Part shown: in pieces, positions 17,448 to 25,283 of the stretch
How positions within the stretch are numbered: position 1 is the stretch's first letter
Layout: each line of letters begins with the position of its first letter
Assembly: GCF_000224515.1 (NCBI RefSeq)
Contig: NZ_AGAF01000174.1
Coordinates: forward strand, 1 to 36,954
DNA: 36,954 bases
Direction of reading: 5' to 3'
DNA from: Desulfosporosinus sp. OT
GTDB taxonomy: Bacteria; Bacillota; Desulfitobacteriia; Desulfitobacteriales; Desulfitobacteriaceae
Program-made: the position numbers and the translations under genes
Notes under the pieces: model-generated
Told to the model about the DNA's origin: nothing
The model's database searches: none
What the model saw: the letters and a program-made list of their open reading frames with translations, nothing else

Positions 17448-19241
17448 TGGAATTGGATCACCTCTTGATACACAAAATTCCAAAATAATCAGGTATAAGG
17501 TAATACTGTAAAATTTTAGGACATTTTTGTGAAAAAACGATTCCGCCATGGGGATATCAGCTTCACCCGGCATCTTTTTTGTATCCTCAAGGCACGTGGA
17601 GACGTGCGTACTTTTGTCCCACAAAAATTCACAAACATCTCCACCGTCTTTATAAACAGGAAAATTGAATAAAATGGACTTCAGAGGCAACTCTGATTCA
17701 TCACATGGAAAAATCTCTATTTCTTTGATTAGCGAAGAAATTAGAGATTTTTTCTCTTCATCGCTGATTTTATCATACACTTTCTCGAAGTTTGCCAATA
17801 AGGTGTAGATGTTCTCTAGGGTAATAGCATCTTGCTCTACGGCTTTACGGCGTAACGTTACATCCTCAATCTTTTCTTCAAGTTCTATGATAATATCGTA
17901 CAGTCCATCAAGGCGGAGGGTCATATCGTGAAGTTTACGTTCTCTAAAGCGGGTATCCTCCGGCAAACTGTCAATTTCATTTTCAAGGCGAGTTTTATTC
18001 AAATCGACTTCTCGCAGTTTGACTTCATAGTTTTTCAGTTCTCTGTTCAAAGTGGTAGTATCAATTTCCTTGCCTATTCTTGACTTGATTTCTGCTGCAA
18101 AATCTTGATTTTTTATAAGCTCTCTGATTGCCTCAATGACAAGTGGTGGCTCAACATCTGTTTTTTTGAGCATTGCTTTATAGTCACAGCTCTTTCCTCT
18201 GGCGGTGCGAGCCTTGCTACATACATAATAGTAAATTTCCTTGTATGTACCGTCTTTGTTTGTCCATGCGTGTTTGTTGGTATACATCGGACCGCCACAT
18301 TTAGGGCATTTCAAAATACCGCTTAACAGATGTGCTCTATCCCGCCCTATTTTCGATGGGGATTTCACACCTGTTATTTCTCTTTTTTTATGTGCTTTAT
18401 TCCAAGTTCTTCGCAAATAATTGCCTCATGCTGTCCGTCGGCAAGGATATAATTTTCTTGCGGGGCTTGCCGATATTCATTTTTGGTTCCTTTTACCTTT
18501 TCACGGACACGCCTGCCATAAGAAATCTTGCCGCAATAAACAGGGTTGTCGATTATCATTCTAACAAAATGCGTACTCCATTGGGAAAGAGTACCATTAT
18601 CACGTTTTATCTTTTTTACCTTGTAAGTTAAGGTAGTTGGCGATTTTGCAAAACCCCATATTGTCATTTGCATACTTATCAAAGATAATGCGTACCGCCT
18701 CAGCTTCTTCCTCTTGAATGAAAAGCTGCTTATCATTTAGGTAATATCCATAGGGAGCAAATCCGCCATTCCATCCACCTTGACGAGCTTTTTCCTTTCG
18801 CCCGTTCATTGTATGCTCAATAATATTTTCACGCTCAATTTCAGCCACGGCAGATAATACAGAGATTAGAAGTTTTCCGCTTGCCTGTGATGAATCAATG
18901 CCTTCTTCAATACAAATTAAGTTTACACCAAAGGATTGAATATGCTCCAAAGAGTTAAGAATGCCGGCGGCATTTCTCCAAAAGCGGGAGAGTTTATAAA
19001 CTAAAACGTAATCAATGCCTAAACCATTTTCAATATCACAGAGCATCTGTTTAAATGCGGGTCTGCCTTCAATAGACTTGCCAGATTTACCTGCATCTTC
19101 ATAAATATTAGCAATTTCCATTTCTTCTCTATCTGCAAACCGTTTTAAGCTGTTCTTTTGACCATCTAAGCTAAAGCCATCAACCTGCATTTCTGTACTT
19201 ACACGAGGGTACAGTACACATTTTTTTCCACTCCTATTCAT
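17433..19241 (-). pseudogene. Large serine recombinase, two frameshifts
   Basis: A site-specific integrase of the resolvase/TndX type. Segment 1 (from ATG 19241, 6 bases after GGAGGT) has the catalytic Ser15 (YPRVSTEMQ), GKSIEGRPAF and the recombinase domain start. It breaks at an A6 run near 18612-18617. Removing one A restores QGKKIKRDNGTLSQW. Segment 2 breaks near 18402-18406, where one missing base (CCAAG for an expected CCAAAG) turns EELWNKAHKKRE out of frame. Segment 3 carries the zinc ribbon (LKCPKCGGPM...CSKARTARGKSCDY) and coiled coil. All three are collinear, so this is one decayed gene or carries homopolymer sequencing errors. The tail beyond HVST looks non-native. Confidence 0.88.
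17475..17546. repeat. 72-bp direct repeat, copy 2
   Basis: Second copy of the 15530-15601 repeat, starting 27 bp after the AICARFT stop. On the minus strand it forms part of the extended C-terminal frame of the broken serine recombinase, so it may be the terminal (att) region of the integrative element. Confidence 0.75.
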
Positions 19242-19292
19242 AGCCATACCTCCAATATATTATTGGAAAACATCAATACACAAGTGCGTTTT

Positions 19293-19454
19293 TCAATTAG
19301 CACGATTTATTTCGCCTAAGACCTCTGCACCATGTTTTTCAATAATCTGAGAAAGTACATTTATGAAATCTTGATATGCTTTTGTTTTCTCAAATGTTTT
19401 ATTGGGTGCAGGATCTTTAGGAGCATTGTTGGGTATATTCTTGATATTTTCCAT
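19293..19454 (-). CDS. Small protein (53 aa) upstream of the recombinase
   Basis: Starts ATG 19454, seven bases after a perfect GGAGGTG. The sequence begins MENIKNIPNNAPKDPAPNK, and ends in a helix (FINVLSQIIEKHGAEVLGEI). It lies 52 bp before the recombinase on the same strand, so the two are probably co-transcribed and it belongs to the same integrative element. A role as excision factor or recombinase partner is possible from position only. Confidence 0.65.
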   Translation of the reverse strand: MENIKNIPNNAPKDPAPNKTFEKTKAYQDFINVLSQIIEKHGAEVLGEINRAN

Positions 19455-19546
19455 TAGCAATCACCTCCAAGTGCATTGCTTACATAAAATATAAGCAAAT
19501 TTATTATTTATGAAAAGTTTGTCATCTTATTAAAAGTAGCAAAACT

Positions 19547-19589
19547 AATCGCACCGCAAACTTACACTGAATAAAAATGCGGTGCGATT
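19547..19589. terminator. Perfect 12-bp inverted repeat, probable terminator
   Basis: AATCGCACCGCA and TGCGGTGCGATT pair perfectly around a 19-base loop, between the small gene's promoter region and the decayed ICE stretch. It probably ends a minus-strand transcript coming from the right. Confidence 0.55.
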
Positions 19590-20050
19590 AAATTCACTTG
19601 TTTGCCGTATTTGCCACGCACCCCGACAAAGGGGATATTTTGAGCTGTCATTGGTATGACATCATAGCCCCACAATACCGTGTTGTGCTTATTCCAAAGC
19701 CACGCATACAGCAGGAACTCCCCCTCAAGTCTGTGGGAGGTCGTGAGAAAGTTTCATTATCCCTTATGTGTGTTATCGCACCAACCGTGCCACCGATTGG
19801 TCTAATGGCAGCATTTGTCGCTCCGACTGCCGTAGTGCTCCTGCTTGTAAAGTCTCTATATCAATTGTTTTGTTTCCTTGTTCTGCAAGAACATTACAGC
19901 AATCATCATGGCGATGCCCATTATGTCGCTTTGCTTTTCAGCCACATAAGTTTTGTACTCAAAATATTGTGTATGAAGTTGTCAAGGTGCATGGGGGAGG
20001 ATTTTGCGCCTCCCTCTATATGCCCTGACATTTTGAGCATTGAAACGGAA
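19562..20050 (-). pseudogene. Decayed ICE genes between sigma factor and recombinase
   Basis: No intact gene. On the minus strand, one tail (stop at 19562) reads EFLLYAWLWNKHNTVLWGYD, then VIPMTAQNIPFVGVRGKYG, ending APHFYSV. Another stretch (about 19773-19981) switches frame between DIMGIAMMIAVMFLQNKE and TLQAGALRQSERQMLPL. Protein-like composition in broken frames suggests relics of Tn1549-type element genes. A Cys-rich plus-strand ORF (19768-20028) overlaps but has no start signal. I cannot name the families. Confidence 0.4.
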
Positions 20051-20056
20051 CATGAT

Positions 20057-20479
20057 CTAGAAAAAACTTTTTAAGTATTTTTCTATGGTATGTAAACCTC
20101 GCTCTATACCAATACGGACAGCCTTTTCACTAACACCCTCTGCCTTGGCAATAGCGGTCTTGCTCTTACCCATAAAGTAATGAGCATAGATCCGCTTTGC
20201 CTGCTTGTCTGGCAGAGAAGCAATAGCAGCGTGGAGCTGTTGACTTGTGAGCTTACGTTCGTAAATCTCATCGGGTGAAAGAGAAATAAATAAGATGTCA
20301 TGCTCAATTCCATCGCCACGGTCAAGAGAGTAATGAGCTTTGTAGCGGTATTTCTTTCTCTCATATGCTGCTTCAGCTCTTGCAGATTCCTCAAAGATAG
20401 TTAATAGCTCGTCAGGTACTTCCGCAAAGATGTCTTGTGTGTAGTGAGGGTAATAATCTTTCAGATTAATTGTTTTCAT
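20057..20479 (-). CDS. Sigma-70-like regulatory protein of Tn1549-type elements
   Basis: A 140-residue protein with only a sigma region-4-like C-terminus (LPDKQAKRIYAHYFMGKSKTAIAKAEGVSEKAVRIGIERGL), the HTH that contacts -35 elements. The N-terminus (INLKDYYPHYTQDIFAEVPDELL) and middle (YKAHYSLDRGDGIEHD) are the typical face of sigma-like proteins in clostridial conjugative transposons. ATG 20479 (MKTINL) is chosen because AAAGGATGG lies ~10 bases upstream; the ATG at 20491 overlaps that site. It lies upstream of the ICE relic and recombinase and presumably regulated the element. Confidence 0.8.
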   Translation of the reverse strand: MKTINLKDYYPHYTQDIFAEVPDELLTIFEESARAEAAYERKKYRYKAHYSLDRGDGIEHDILFISLSPDEIYERKLTSQQLHAAIASLPDKQAKRIYAHYFMGKSKTAIAKAEGVSEKAVRIGIERGLHTIEKYLKSFF

Positions 20480-20566
20480 GGTTTTTACCATCCTTTCGAT
20501 TTTTGGGTTTGATGAAATCGAAAGGACAGCGGTGGAGAACGGCAGTGAGGCTCTATAAACGTAAAA

Positions 20567-20597
20567 ATGCCCGACTGAGAAAACCTCAATCGGGCAT
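20567..20597 (-). terminator. Terminator of the toxin-like small gene
   Basis: ATGCCCGACTGAG and CTCAATCGGGCAT pair almost perfectly. On the minus strand it is followed by TTTTT, 40 bp past the small ORF's stop. Confidence 0.75.
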
Positions 20598-20636
20598 GGT
20601 GAATCCTATTTCTTGTTGGGTACTTTTGTATTTCAT

Positions 20637-20732
20637 CTAATAGACCATAGTACGCTTGGGCAGCAGTAAAGCTTTTTTTAATCGCTTACCATTGACAAAG
20701 ACATACGATAATATAAAGTCAAAAAAGGACAC
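20637..20732 (-). CDS. 31-residue hydrophobic peptide, possible type I toxin
   Basis: Starts GTG 20732 behind AGGAGG (spacing ~8). The product begins MSFFDFILSYVFVNGKRLKKALLL and ends PKRTMVY: a short hydrophobic segment followed by a basic tail, the plan of Fst/TxpA-like membrane toxins. It has its own terminator. The 5' leader folds so that the start codon lies in a stem (see the 20725-20764 hairpin), a control used by type I toxin mRNAs. An antisense antitoxin RNA is not identifiable by eye. Assignment is by architecture only, not by recognised family. Confidence 0.5.
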   Translation of the reverse strand: MSFFDFILSYVFVNGKRLKKALLLPKRTMVY

Positions 20733-20764
20733 GGTGATACCTCCTAAGATACCGCCGTGTCCTT
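20725..20764 (-). promoter_or_regulatory. Leader hairpin enclosing the GTG start and Shine-Dalgarno
   Basis: On the minus strand AAGGACACGG pairs with CCGTGTCCTT (10 bp, perfect). The right arm contains the GTG start codon of the small ORF and the loop contains AGGAGG. Translation would need the stem opened or the leader processed. Confidence 0.65.
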
Positions 20765-20837
20765 AAAAAAGGGCGGAATTATATAATAATACCTAAATTG
20801 CAAAATGTATTCTAATCTATGTGTGAACCATAGCAAC

Positions 20838-20866
20838 TTGATAACATACTTAACGATTGGTATACT
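20838..20866 (+). promoter_or_regulatory. Sigma-A promoter of the tetR-EFR1 operon
   Basis: TTGATA (20838-20843), a 17-bp spacer, TATACT (20861-20866). Confidence 0.7.
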
Positions 20867-20874
20867 GTTAATTG

Positions 20875-20896
20875 ACATACCTACCGTTCAGTATGT
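20875..20896. promoter_or_regulatory. TetR-type operator
   Basis: ACATAC-N10-GTATGT, a 22-bp interrupted palindrome starting about 9 bp after the -10 box. It overlaps the likely transcription start and precedes the tetR start codon, the usual arrangement for autorepression. Confidence 0.65.
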
Positions 20897-20919
20897 GTGA
20901 AAGAAAGGAGCGAAGACAT

Positions 20920-21510
20920 TTGAATACAAAGGAACAGTTATTGCATCAGGCAGTCATCATGTTTGTAGAGCGCGGTTATGATAACACAAGTATCAATGAT
21001 ATAACAAATGCTTGTAATATTACCAAAGGTGCTTTATATCATCATTTTTTGAATAAAGATGAAATTTTCGCCGGTGCAATGCAGGTAATAATTGAAGAAA
21101 TCAAAAATTGGATTGACGAAAAGATTTCAACTTCAAAAAATATTGCAGAATTGATAAAAGACCTCTTTGATTACTCGGATTATTTTTCTTACAGTAAATA
21201 TTACGATAATATCAATTCTGATACTTATCTTGTTTTGATCGACTCTATTAAGAAATTTCCGGAGTTTAAAACAAAGGTGGCAGACTATATTTTCAGTAAT
21301 ATTCCGTTAATTGAAGAGAAATTCAAAGAAGCACAACTGAAGGGAGAGGTAAATAAAGATATTGATTCTAGTTCTTTTGCCCTTCATATCTCTGTACTTG
21401 TAGAAGGACTTATGTTTGTTTCTGCTATCACAGGAACGGAATCATCCCTAATAAATAATGGGTTAAAAATTGCGGACAATCTTTGGACCATGATAAAGAC
21501 TGAAGCATGA
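20920..21510 (+). CDS. TetR/AcrR family transcriptional regulator
   Basis: A 196-residue repressor. The N-terminal TetR helix-turn-helix is unmistakable (VIMFVERGYDNTSINDITN, then NITKGALYHHFLNKDEIF); the C-terminal helical domain would sense a ligand. TTG 20920 is chosen because AAAGGAG lies ~9 bases upstream. Upstream in-frame codons run through the operator and promoter. It probably represses itself and the following ferredoxin gene, which lies 52 bp downstream. Confidence 0.92.
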   Translation: MNTKEQLLHQAVIMFVERGYDNTSINDITNACNITKGALYHHFLNKDEIFAGAMQVIIEEIKNWIDEKISTSKNIAELIKDLFDYSDYFSYSKYYDNINSDTYLVLIDSIKKFPEFKTKVADYIFSNIPLIEEKFKEAQLKGEVNKDIDSSSFALHISVLVEGLMFVSAITGTESSLINNGLKIADNLWTMIKTEA

Positions 21511-21562
21511 TGGAAATAAGATGGCAGATATGCAAAATCACTAATACGATAGGAGAGTAATG

Positions 21563-22360
21563 ATGTTAGGATCAGATATTAACTTTTTTTACTATTCCGG
21601 AACCGGCAATACTTTACTCATAGTTAACGAAATGATAAAAATTTTTTCAGAAAAAGAGATACATGTTCATAGCCATAAAATTGAACATACAGATCCCAAG
21701 AAAATTGATACAGGAAAAACACTCGGTTTCGCATTTCCGGTAGCTTTTCAGTCCGCATTTCCCTTTATATGGAATTTTATTAACAATCTGCCGCAGGCAA
21801 AAGGAACTTCTGTTTTCATGATAGATACGATGATGGCCTTCTCCGGTGCTATTGTGGGGCCTTTAAAGAAAGTTCTGATATCAAAAGGGTATACTTGTAT
21901 AGGTGCCCGTGAGATTGTAATGCCTAACAATTGGTTTCCGAAAAAGATAGATGATGAAAAGAATAGAAAAAAAATCAATGACGGTCTTGAAAAAGCCAGA
22001 AAATATGCGGAAGAACTTATTGATGACAAAGCCTCTTGGAACCGTATTCCATTTCTTTCAAAAGGCTTGTATCATATCTGCTGCAACGACCTTATGATGA
22101 AACGGATAAACCTAGCTGATGGACGAAGAATAACCGTAGATAAGGAAAAATGCCTTAGATGCGGCCTTTGCTCAAAACTTTGTCCTGTAAATAACATTGA
22201 AATGAAAGAGTATCCCGTATGGCATAATTCATGTGAAGTATGTATGCGGTGTCTCAGCTTTTGTCCGGTTAATGCTGTATTCATTCCGGGAAAAGAGTTT
22301 AAAAAATATCGTGCCGTTAAAGCAAAGGAGCTTTTAACTGAAAGCTCCGGGGAAAGTTAA
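21563..22360 (+). CDS. EFR1-type flavodoxin-ferredoxin fusion
   Basis: A 265-residue redox protein. The N-terminal flavodoxin-like domain has the FMN phosphate loop YSGTGNT near residues 11-17. The C-terminus carries two 4Fe-4S motifs (CLRCGLCSKLCPVN and CEVCMRCLSFCPVN). This layout defines EFR1-family ferrodoxins of anaerobic Firmicutes, whose partners are mostly unknown. ATG 21563 gives better spacing from AGGAG than the adjacent ATG 21560. Its place directly after a TetR regulator suggests induction by a xenobiotic or redox-active compound. Confidence 0.88.
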   Translation: MLGSDINFFYYSGTGNTLLIVNEMIKIFSEKEIHVHSHKIEHTDPKKIDTGKTLGFAFPVAFQSAFPFIWNFINNLPQAKGTSVFMIDTMMAFSGAIVGPLKKVLISKGYTCIGAREIVMPNNWFPKKIDDEKNRKKINDGLEKARKYAEELIDDKASWNRIPFLSKGLYHICCNDLMMKRINLADGRRITVDKEKCLRCGLCSKLCPVNNIEMKEYPVWHNSCEVCMRCLSFCPVNAVFIPGKEFKKYRAVKAKELLTESSGES

Positions 22361-22607
22361 GGATGAAGCAACAGGCCCATAGGGGCCTGGTACTTCCCGC
22401 ATATTGACGATTTGGGTCGAAGCACTAATCTACTCCACTTGCGACATTACTAAAATCCTGGACAAGGTATTGGAGGGAAGGATTGGCCGCAGTCGCATCA
22501 GATAACCAAAATTCTCTGACGGATGAGGGCAGTTTAAATTGGTCACTGGTGACCAATTTTGTAAGGGTTCTAAAATGGAAATGATTTTTGCACTGTACTG
22601 AATCCCC
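22361..22607. other. Gap with possible transposase remnant
   Basis: GGCCC/GGGCC hairpin at 22371-22388, without a T-tract, shortly after the EFR1 gene. A + strand stretch reading NSLTDEGSLNWSLVTNFVRV (around 22510-22573) looks like a fragment of a protein, perhaps a transposase. No start or stop context supports a gene. Confidence 0.3.
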
Positions 22608-23342
22608 TTATTTTGGATAATTACCTCCAATAGAACTAACTTTGTTGTCGTTAGTAAACTGATAATTAAAGTCATGGTAACTTATTTTGATTAATGTTGT
22701 CGGTAAATATCTTGTTTGATGAACTACAAACGGGGTTCCTAAAGTATTCACTACGTCATCAAAGGAAGAGCCAATCGTTATTTCATGAGCGTTGGGATCA
22801 ACTTTCCCTAAGCTTATTTTTAAGTTGCCATTATTTAGCCAACAATTACTTTATAGTCGCGATCAAAGTTGATATAAAAATTATTTGCATAATCCCAAGA
22901 AGGTCCCTCATAGGTCTCCGTTAGGTTAAAATAAGGATCATTATAAAGGGGTGTTCCACATGCTTTAATAACGTCTTCTTTAGTTGAACCAAGGGTTCCG
23001 GCGGTGCTGAGTCCACTTTCTTGCCCATTGTAACTTTTAGTTTATTTTCATAATTGGTCCATCCAATGACGTTTCCCTCACGTCCAAGATGAAGGTATAC
23101 TGTGGAAGTCCCATCGTAAACCATAAGCCAACTATCTCCATTAGAGCTCATTTCGTAATCAGGTTTTCCCATAACCTTTAGTACATCATTTCTGTTTGAA
23201 TCCAGGGTTATAATAGTAGCTTTGCTTCATCATCTGTAGGATCTACTTCCTTGTAGGCTTCGATTGCTTTAATATAATCTCGCCGGGTAAACAATTGGTT
23301 TGCTAGATCAAAACTGGCTTTGGAGAGCTTTAGTTTTTCTGC
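22608..23342 (-). pseudogene. Decayed repeat-domain protein (TPR-like start, three ~80-residue repeats)
   Basis: Joining frames on the minus strand gives one protein. It starts with a TPR-like fragment (FTRRDYIKAIEAYKEVDPTD), then three related repeats beginning TLDSNRNDVLKVMGKPD, TLGSTKEDVIKACGTPLY and TIGSSFDDVVNTLGTPF. Each is followed by W/Y-rich strands such as WLMVYDGTSTVYLHLG, and the last ends SIGGNYPK-stop. Frame changes occur near 23195-23210, ~23005 and ~22850. The repeats recall SmpA/OmlA-like or envelope-stress domains but I cannot name the family. The 5' end is cut off at ~23342 by an unrelated gene fragment. Confidence 0.7.
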
Positions 23343-23354
23343 CTTTTAACCAGT

Positions 23355-23645
23355 ATGTTTTGGTTTCCAGGGCCTGACACTGTAAGTGAGCAAGTAAGAC
23401 AGTTCCTGGAAATGGAAAAGGAATGGTTAAGCGGTAATTGGAACTTTGCCAAAATTCTGATGATACTTCTTATACCCATTTCATTTACTGCTTTGGGAAT
23501 AGCATTTTGGAAGCGTAGTTTATGGTTTGGATTATCAGTAGTTGTCTTCATGGCAGTGGCAAAAATGGTTTGGAGTGTAGCATTTGGTGGAGAAGCAGGA
23601 AAATCCATCTTTGTACCTGCAATCATTGGTCTGGTATTGGTTTAA
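23355..23645 (+). pseudogene. Membrane protein fragment
   Basis: 96 residues with an N-terminal amphipathic part (EQVRQFLEMEKEWLSGNWN) and three hydrophobic segments (FAKILMILLIPISFTALGI, LWFGLSVVVFMAVAKMVW, FVPAIIGLVLV). After the stop, another frame continues IHLGFKKLEKKKKK, so the C-terminus appears frameshifted. No ribosome binding site precedes the ATG, and the start abuts the broken repeat protein. Probably a truncated gene. Confidence 0.55.
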
Positions 23646-23711
23646 TTCATCTAGGATTTAAGAAACTCGAAAAAAAGAAAAAGAAAAGTGATATGGCTAT
23701 GCCATTTTCTA

Positions 23712-23742
23712 AATGGGGAATTGATTTTATTCAATCCCCATT
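23712..23742 (+). terminator. Hairpin terminator
   Basis: AATGGGGAATTG pairs with CAATCCCCATT (one bulge); TATATTTTA follows. It ends the fragment above. From here to 24011 only a short relic (AEAFREVVAEVGDKVLRY) is readable. Confidence 0.65.
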
Positions 23743-24011
23743 ATATTTTAATATTTCAATTTCAGGCAGCGGAAGCCTTCCGAGAGGTGGTTGCGGAAGT
23801 GGGCGACAAGGTTTTGCGATATTGCCCGTATTGACGGAAATTAAGCTGGAATCTTCGCGCTGATTCATCATAAATGTATTCGATCCCTTCTCATTCATTT
23901 ACTCACTCGTTTATAATAGGAAATATTGCTTTAATAATTCAAACTATTGATTCTATGAAAATCGGATTGATATCGTTTTGGTGAAAACCATACAGGAAGG
24001 GAAGTACATCT

Positions 24012-25001
24012 GTGAAAAAATTAAATGATTATTTATACTCAGGCGATACCGTTCTTAAGATATTACAGAGATATGCTGAGGATTTGAAACAGTCGGCGAA
24101 AGATACTCATAATCAGATTGATCTTTTGCACTGTAATTTTCTGCTTCAAATTGCAGAACTCTTGCAGCACAATGAATTCCTGACTTCCCAGTCTCAGCGG
24201 ATTCGGGAATTCTATAAACTTATGGCAAATGAATATCCTTTTCTTGCCTTTACTTTTAAGGGCCGAATTAAATCTCTGATACGCGCGGAAGCAAAATTTA
24301 ACGGATATATCGTAGAATATATTTACGAGTATTATATTAAACATGGTGATTATCCGTCTCTTCCTGAACTGAAAAACTATTTAAGCTGTTTTCGGGACCT
24401 GATTGCATATAGAATCGTGATTTCTCTTCCCAAATGTCATTTGAAAGAAGGTGAGATTTGTGCGGATGAAGAAAATAAATATCTATATGATGTTGCCAAC
24501 AAATTGCTTGATTTTCTTGAGGAACGGGGATTTACCGCAGAACTGGCTTCATTTACGGGTCAGAAAAAATCGCCCTTGTTAAGAGAGAGCGTAAGCCCAT
24601 ACTATAGAGATTACGTTGCAAATCCAGAGTCTAGCGGCTATCGTTCGCTGCATATAACATTTTATGATAACATTGCCCGTTGTTATGTGGAAGTACAACT
24701 TCGGACAAAAGAAATGGACGATTTTGCTGAAATTGGTCCTGCCAATCATTTAGGTTACGAAAAGCGACAGGAAAGTGAAAGAGTTAAACGAGATGCAATT
24801 CCAAAAGGAGGAAGTACTTATTTTGATGATGCTTATGAAAGAGGTATCATGTTGCAGCAGCTTGAATTATCAAAATTGGATGTGAATATGTTTTCGGCAG
24901 TGAATAATTCCCTTATTAACGATGGTTGCGGCCTCTACCGTGGAAGACTTATTCTTCCGTACGAGCATCTTTCAAGATTTCAAAATGACCTTATTGATTA
25001 A
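24012..25001 (+). CDS. RelA/SpoT-domain (p)ppGpp synthetase-like protein
   Basis: A 329-residue protein. A helical N-terminal ~120 residues precede a RelA/SpoT nucleotidyltransferase domain with RDLIAYRIVISL, GYRSLHITFYDN and the G-loop/acceptor-site block VEVQLRTKEMDDFAEIGPANHLGYE. These match the YRSLH and EVQLRT motifs of alarmone synthetases. No HD hydrolase, TGS or ACT domain is seen, so it is a synthetase-only small-alarmone type, longer than RelP/RelQ. It starts at GTG 24012, preceded by GGAAGGGAAG. After the TAA the same frame stays open for 39 more codons (see findings), so the C-terminus may be truncated. A strong terminator follows. Confidence 0.85.
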   Translation: MKKLNDYLYSGDTVLKILQRYAEDLKQSAKDTHNQIDLLHCNFLLQIAELLQHNEFLTSQSQRIREFYKLMANEYPFLAFTFKGRIKSLIRAEAKFNGYIVEYIYEYYIKHGDYPSLPELKNYLSCFRDLIAYRIVISLPKCHLKEGEICADEENKYLYDVANKLLDFLEERGFTAELASFTGQKKSPLLRESVSPYYRDYVANPESSGYRSLHITFYDNIARCYVEVQLRTKEMDDFAEIGPANHLGYEKRQESERVKRDAIPKGGSTYFDDAYERGIMLQQLELSKLDVNMFSAVNNSLINDGCGLYRGRLILPYEHLSRFQNDLID

Positions 25002-25123
25002 TTAATTGATGAGGCCGATGAAAAAGTGGTTAGTGCAGAAATTGCACAGGCGCTTGTCACATATCCCTGGGCAGGCACATACAGTGTAGTGTGGGTGTTA
25101 GGAATATATCGCTGGCTATAAGA

Positions 25124-25164
25124 AGAAACCTGGTGAGATAGGGCACCGGGTTTCTGCTTTTTTT
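25124..25164 (+). terminator. Rho-independent terminator
   Basis: AGAAACC-GGTG pairs with CACC-GGTTTCT, followed by TTTTTTTT. Confidence 0.9.
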
Positions 25165-25283
25165 GGATTTTATCCAACATCATGGGAGGAAATATAGGAA
25201 AGATGTGGAAATTCATGATTGATGTTCGTAGACAAGCTGATGATTGTTTCACAAAAGAGATTCTTTTGGAAAGGGTGTTTGCT

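Noticed and set aside
19598-20074. Plus-strand ORFs (158 aa and an overlapping Cys-rich 86 aa) in the ICE relic
   Set aside because: No ribosome binding site, the two frames overlap each other, and the minus strand shows broken but more protein-like sequence; treated as antisense shadows of relics.
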